From an uncultured Clostridia bacterium (GTDB lineage Bacteria > Bacillota > Clostridia > TANB77 > CAG-508), in assembly GCA_947625415.1 (NCBI GenBank), contig CANQOG010000010.1, forward strand, positions 1 to 36,815: a DNA stretch of 36,815 nucleotides, written 5' to 3'. The notes beneath the pieces were generated by a model. The model was not told the DNA's origin. It did not search any database and was given only the letters and a program-made list of their open reading frames with translations. The position numbers and the translations under genes are program-made. Shown in pieces: positions 32,812 through 36,815 of the stretch; positions within the stretch are counted from its first letter, which is position 1; each line of letters starts with the position of its first letter.

Positions 32812-33259
32812 TCAAATAAAAAACAAAGATATAAGGCCAATAATAACGCTTGTTAAAATTCCATAAACGAGAACTGGTCCTGCGACCGTAAACATTTTTG
32901 CTCCTACGCCCATAACATATCCTTCTGATTTATATTCCATAGCTGGTGAAACAATAGAGTTTGCAAATCCTGTAATAGGAATTAGCGAACCTGCTCCAGC
33001 AAATTTTCCAATTCTATTAAAAATATTTAAAGCTGTAAGAAAACTGCTTAAAAAAATTAGAGAAACTGAAACTATTGTGTAGCAAGTCGTTTCATCAACT
33101 CCATTTAATTTTGCAATTTCAAAAATTATTTGTCCAAGTGAGCAGATAAGTCCGTCCTACTAAAAATGCGCAAAAACAATTTTTTAAAATAGGCGAATTT
33201 GGTGTTTTTTTATCAACATATTCTTGATAAGATTTTGCACTTTCTAAAGGGTCATTCAT
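32812..33259 (-). CDS. spoVAC: SpoVAC, one CGG site
   Basis: SpoVAC is a membrane subunit of the spore dipicolinic-acid channel. The joined protein is 148 residues, close to the usual 150. The N-terminal YQEYVDKKTPNSPILKN precedes several membrane helices, and GAGSLIPITGFANSIVSPAM is the conserved SpoVAC segment. The frame breaks at the CGG at 33154-33152: FCAFLVG is followed by CGGA, and skipping C gives GLICSLGQIIFEIAKLNG. Neither half is long enough to stand alone. AAAGGAGG precedes the ATG at 33259, which lies 13 bases after the dodecin gene. Confidence 0.93.
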
Positions 33260-33272
33260 AAACTTTCCTCCT

Positions 33273-33521
33273 TTATTCGTCTAAATCTGAAGAAGAAGTA
33301 TCTTCTATTCCTTGTAAACCTTTATCAATTTCAAATTCTAAATCTAAATCAGCATAATATTCTTGAATTCTGTCACCTTGAAGTTTTGCTCTTTGGCTTA
33401 AAACGACAACAGATGTTAAATTATTTAAAGTTTGACTTGCATCTTGAATTGAGCGAACAATAGCATCTTTCCAAGAAATATTTGAAACTGCTGTAAGTTT
33501 TATATGTTTTTTGCAATTCAT
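33273..33521 (-). CDS. Dodecin-family protein
   Basis: The product has 82 residues from ATG 33521, chosen because GGAGG lies eight bases upstream; a TTG at 33536 sits on that site. The pattern ISWKDAIVRSIQDASQTLNN, then SVVVLSQRAKLQGDRIQEYY and DLEFEID, is that of dodecins, small proteins that assemble into hollow dodecamers and bind flavin or CoA. An acidic tail (EDTSSSDLDE) follows. It is first in the spoVA operon, 13 bases before spoVAC, so it is probably expressed in the forespore. The family call is by pattern. Confidence 0.75.
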   Translation of the reverse strand: MNCKKHIKLTAVSNISWKDAIVRSIQDASQTLNNLTSVVVLSQRAKLQGDRIQEYYADLDLEFEIDKGLQGIEDTSSSDLDE

Positions 33522-33830
33522 ATTTTTTTCCTCCAATCATTTTTTCTAATATTTTGAGCATAATTTTGAAAAATATTCAGAAACTTTACATATATTGTGA
33601 TTTTTATGTGGATAAAAATTATAATGGAATTTACAAATGTGGAAAATTTTTACAAAAATATTACAAGTAAATTACACTTTGGTAAACTGTATTGACTATA
33701 TAATAAATTAAGTATAAATTATATGTAGAAAAAAGTGCAATAACGTATATTTATATAAAATAGTGTTATATTTAGACGAATTTTTGGAATACTACTAAAG
33801 ATACCAAAATAAACTGAGGAGAAGAAAACC
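33522..33830. promoter_or_regulatory. Divergent control region between spoVA and pilus operons
   Basis: This 309-base gap holds no gene. On the minus strand TGAATA (33578-33573) and CAAAATA (33555-33549), 17 bases apart, resemble a sigma-G promoter for the dodecin-spoVA operon (-35 exact, -10 five of seven). On the plus strand TTGACT (33692-33697) is followed by TATAAA (33713-33718) after 15 bases or TAAATT (33715-33720) after 17, a possible promoter for the pilus operon. The rest is plain AT-rich sequence. Confidence 0.45.
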
Positions 33831-35462
33831 GTGCCAAAGTGTTTAGGAATTTATATTGAGGACGACGTAATTAAATATTCAAAAGTAGATAAAAATAAAG
33901 ATGCTTTGAAAATTGAAAGTTGCAATGTTGAATTCTACGAAAAAAGTAAAATAATTCAGACTTTAGAAAAAATTATAAGAGAAACTTTTAGTGCTAAAGA
34001 TACTATTAGTATTAATATTTCTAATGAGTTATATAACTTTTTTGATGTTTTTTCTTCTTTAAATAAGAAGGATAAAGACAAACTTGTGGATATTGACTTT
34101 GAATATTTTTGCGGTGAAAAAGGATATAATAAAGATTCTTTAGATTCAAGAATTATTTATAGAAATAGTAGAGATGATATGGATAAGCAAAAAGCTATTC
34201 ATATTTCAACAAACAAAGAAAATATTTATAGAACTATTCAAGATTTTGGCAATGTAAAGATTACAAATGTAATGCCAATCTCAACAAGTATTTTTAATTT
34301 AGTAGATTTAGGTCCAAAAGATGAAAATGTATTAATTGTAAATATTGAAAAAAATACAAAAGTTACTACTATAATTAGTGGAGAAATTTATCATATTGAC
34401 ATTATTCCTGAAGGAATGGGAGATATATTAAGTACAATTAATGCTGTTGAAAATGATTTAAAAAGGTCTTATGAATTTTGTAGAAATACTACTATATATA
34501 CTCAAGAGATGCAAGATTTACAAACTGCTGAAAATGAACATTTAGATAGTATTATGCCAACATTATATAAATTAGTTACTGAAGTAAGACATCTTTCAGA
34601 AACTTCTTATGCTCCAATTAGCAAGATATATATTACTGGTGGAGGAACAGCAATTAATAATATAGACTTATATTTCCAAGAATATATACCAAGTGCTAAG
34701 TGTGAATTGTTAAAACCATTCTTTATAAATGATAATGTTGCAATTAAGCTTCCAATTAAAGAGTATATGGAAGTTAATTCAGCTACTGCTTTAGCGCTAG
34801 ATGGTTTAGGATATGGAGAAAAAGATTTAAACTTTAGAAGTAAACAAGGATTTGGCGATATTAAAATTGATAGCAAAACAATAACAAATTTCTTTAGAGG
34901 GCTTGTAGATACAAGAAAAGAAATGACAGCCATTGATAAAATGGGAATGAGACTTGCCATTTGCTTATGTGTTGGAGTCGTAGGATATGCTTTTGCTACA
35001 AACTCAATTATGAAACAAATAGACGAAAAGTCAACTCAAATAGATAAAGAAACTGACGTGCTTTTAGCGCAAATGGAAACGATAGATTCTCAAATATCCT
35101 CTATATCAAGTGGTAGAAGTGCTTATGACCAAATGTATTCAGCTTTATATGCATTACAACATCCAGTAGAAGATAATACAAGTAGTGCAACTGTAGAAAC
35201 GGGTCCAGTTATACCAAAGAATGCTATTCCAAATTTGTTAAATAGAATTATTTATGTAATTCCAAAACAAGTTAGGGTAACATCAATAAAAAATACACAA
35301 GATAGACATATTGTGATACAAGCTCAAGCTGCTAGATATGAACAATTAGGTTATTTTAAAGCTGCTATTGACAATAATGGATATTTAGAGAATGTTCAAA
35401 TGGATAGTGGAAAAAAGAGTGGCGGAACTATTACGATTACAATAGAAGGAGATTTACCATAA
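33831..35462 (+). CDS. PilM-PilN fusion, type IV pilus assembly
   Basis: The product has 543 residues. The first part (about 1-340) is a PilM-like actin-fold ATPase, with CLGIYIEDDVIKYSKVD at the start and IYITGGGTAINNIDLYFQEY near 265. One membrane helix follows near residues 370-388 (MRLAICLCVGVVGYAFA), then a coiled-coil stretch and a PilN-like ferredoxin-fold domain (VIPKQVRVTSIKNTQDRHIV). In most pili PilM and PilN are separate proteins whose N-terminal contact recruits one to the other; fusion locks that contact. The start is a GTG at 33831 after AGGAGAAGAAAACC. Its stop overlaps the next ATG by one base. No CGG site occurs. Confidence 0.85.
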   Translation: MPKCLGIYIEDDVIKYSKVDKNKDALKIESCNVEFYEKSKIIQTLEKIIRETFSAKDTISINISNELYNFFDVFSSLNKKDKDKLVDIDFEYFCGEKGYNKDSLDSRIIYRNSRDDMDKQKAIHISTNKENIYRTIQDFGNVKITNVMPISTSIFNLVDLGPKDENVLIVNIEKNTKVTTIISGEIYHIDIIPEGMGDILSTINAVENDLKRSYEFCRNTTIYTQEMQDLQTAENEHLDSIMPTLYKLVTEVRHLSETSYAPISKIYITGGGTAINNIDLYFQEYIPSAKCELLKPFFINDNVAIKLPIKEYMEVNSATALALDGLGYGEKDLNFRSKQGFGDIKIDSKTITNFFRGLVDTRKEMTAIDKMGMRLAICLCVGVVGYAFATNSIMKQIDEKSTQIDKETDVLLAQMETIDSQISSISSGRSAYDQMYSALYALQHPVEDNTSSATVETGPVIPKNAIPNLLNRIIYVIPKQVRVTSIKNTQDRHIVIQAQAARYEQLGYFKAAIDNNGYLENVQMDSGKKSGGTITITIEGDLP

Positions 35463-36286
35463 TGAAAAGATTAATCACATTTATTAGTTTAATAGTAATT
35501 GTTTTTCTTGGCTACACTTTTATTATGAAAGGTGTTAATACTAGTAAAGTAAAAATTGCGAGTTTGAATACAGTAAAAAGCGAGTCAGATATGTTAACCA
35601 AGAAATTAGCAACTTATGACAAAATGAATGATGAACAATATGAAGCTAAAAAAGCTAGCTTAGATTCTAATATAAATACTTATAAAAACTCAAAAATTAA
35701 GTATGAAAAAATAGTTGAAGAGTTAGCTGAAGTCATCAATAATGACCCAAATTCATCTGAAAGTGAAGCAATTTCAGATGTTATATATTCAGATCAAGAA
35801 GTATATCCTTGGGACTTCATTTTAGTTACATTAGGAAATTATGGTTTAGAACATGGAGTAGATGTTAATATAGATGTTGCTACAAGTGGAATGACAAGCC
35901 CTACTTCAACTTTATATAATTTCTTTTTAGGTGATATAACTTTTACTGTAACAGGTAGTTATAAAGACGTTTCTGATTATATAGCAGAGTTAGAAAATGA
36001 TGAAAGATTATTATGGGAGATAAATGATTTTTCAATGCAAAGTGGTTCATCAAATGGATATAGCGGTGTATCTGGTAAGTTCACTGTAAAAGGAATTCCA
36101 ATTGATAGTCAAAGCTATTTAGAATCAATTCAAACTGATAATCCTGGAGATACAGATGCAAATAATACAAATACAGTTACAAATACTGTTGAGCAAAATG
36201 TTGTAAATAATACAGTAACAAACACTGTGGATAACACAGTAACAAATACAGTATCAAATAGTATTAGTAATAATACAGTAAACTAA
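35462..36286 (+). CDS. PilO-like pilus assembly protein with Asn/Thr/Val repeat tail
   Basis: The product has 274 residues. An N-terminal membrane anchor (about 1-23) is followed by a coiled coil (about 30-90) and a PilO-like domain containing FFLGDITFTVTGSYKDVSDY. The last 45 residues form a low-complexity tail of repeated NTVTNTV and NNTV units. PilO forms an inner-membrane heterodimer with PilN and aligns the pilus machine. The position after the PilM-PilN fusion supports the call. The function of the tail is unknown; its DNA is a short degenerate tandem repeat (about 36160-36280) that could slip. Confidence 0.75.
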   Translation: MKRLITFISLIVIVFLGYTFIMKGVNTSKVKIASLNTVKSESDMLTKKLATYDKMNDEQYEAKKASLDSNINTYKNSKIKYEKIVEELAEVINNDPNSSESEAISDVIYSDQEVYPWDFILVTLGNYGLEHGVDVNIDVATSGMTSPTSTLYNFFLGDITFTVTGSYKDVSDYIAELENDERLLWEINDFSMQSGSSNGYSGVSGKFTVKGIPIDSQSYLESIQTDNPGDTDANNTNTVTNTVEQNVVNNTVTNTVDNTVTNTVSNSISNNTVN

Positions 36287-36303
36287 AGAAAGGATTTATT
36301 CAA

Positions 36304-36791
36304 ATGAATAGTAATTCAAAAAATATAATTTTGATTTTAGGTTTGTCAGCTGTGGCGATTTTATGTGTTGGTTTACTTTTATATGAGTATGTTCCAAGTC
36401 GGACTTACAGTAACAAAAGCAAATCAATATGAAACAGCAAGTTCAACAACTGAGATATTAAGTGATTCATTAGAGGCTAGAGAATTATTATCAAATAATA
36501 ATTCAAGCCAATGGGGGTCAACTACATCTACAGTTCAGACAAACGTAATTCTTAAACAATATTCAGTGTCAAAGGCTGATATAGGAATGGCTGTTAGACA
36601 AGGAATATTGGAACAGGGAAGAGCAGACCCTTTTGCTGAGGTTACTTCTGAACCTGAGCCAGGTAATTCTGGGGATACAGGTAGTGGAAATAGCGGAAGC
36701 GGAAACGGTCAAGCAAGTGGGAACACGACATCTGGTGGTTCAACGCCAGTATCTGACCGGTACTTTCTTTAACTCTTCTCACTCTAAATAA
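36304..36791 (+). CDS. PilP-like pilus operon protein, two CGG sites
   Basis: The joined product is about 161 residues. An N-terminal membrane helix (residues about 8-28) is followed by a polar region, then GILEQGRADPFAEV, like the PilP-type DPFA motif. A Gly/Ser/Asn-rich tail ends the protein. The frame breaks at the CGG at 36400, where skipping C gives YVPSGLTVTKANQYETAS, and at the CGG at 36758, where it gives SDGTFFNSSHSK and the stop at 36791. Both are needed for a full product. AGAAAGGA precedes the ATG. It is third in the pilus operon. The PilP call is tentative. Confidence 0.65.
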
Positions 36792-36815
36792 CGGTTTTAA
36801 AATTTTATTTTTTAT

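Noticed and set aside
36160-36283. CRISPR-like or other structured array
   Set aside because: The repeats are short, degenerate and in frame with the PilO-like tail; there are no spacers.

Overview
The window is strongly AT-rich, chromosomal DNA from an endospore-forming member of the Firmicutes, most likely an uncultivated gut-type Clostridia. The spore genes (a gerA-type germinant receptor operon, spoIVA, and spoVAC-spoVAD-spoVAE), groESL with a CIRCE-like operator, and strong GGAGG ribosome binding sites all point there. No rRNA, tRNA, CRISPR array, insertion sequence or phage gene was seen.

Layout: 1-2393 holds two LamG-type surface-protein genes, the second lacking its 5' end. 2506-3024 is a Sel1-repeat protein. 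3226-7005 (minus strand) is a GerA-GerB-GerC receptor operon. 7160-11194 holds a small membrane protein, spoIVA and two exported proteins. 11264-16034 holds lepA, rlmB, a membrane protein and pyrG, followed by a GC-rich palindrome. 16195-18370 is groES-groEL. 18479-26716 holds ruvA, addA, smpB, an M20 peptidase and recG. 26796-30752 holds a small membrane protein, a uridine-kinase-like protein, an RNHCP zinc-ribbon protein and argS. 30797-31381 is a RelB/YoeB-type toxin-antitoxin pair between two identical terminators. 31410-33521 (minus strand) is a dodecin-spoVAC-spoVAD-spoVAE operon. 33831-36791 starts a type IV pilus-like operon (PilM-PilN fusion, PilO-like, PilP-like).

The main discovery is a decoding anomaly. 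Fourteen genes appear frameshifted, 23 times in all. Every shift has the same form: an in-frame CGG codon followed by A or T, after which the correct protein continues only if the C is skipped and GGA or GGT is read as glycine. Reading by eye on both strands, I found no in-frame CGG that is needed as arginine, and no frame break of any other kind. Arginine CGT and CGA are used normally. The affected genes include groEL, lepA, pyrG, ruvA, addA (twice inside its P-loop), recG, spoIVA, spoVAC, spoVAD and gerAA. Once the shifts are allowed, each standard gene recovers about its normal family length. I infer that CGG is an unassigned codon and that CGGW is decoded as glycine by obligate +1 frameshifting or by a quadruplet-reading tRNA-Gly. 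The closest precedent I know is the mitochondrial cox1 of Perkinsus, where AGGY is read as glycine with a +1 shift. Sequencing artefact is the alternative to exclude, but random indels would not choose the glycine frame every time.

In the entries below, a 'CGG site' means such a position, and joined lengths assume the C is skipped at each one.
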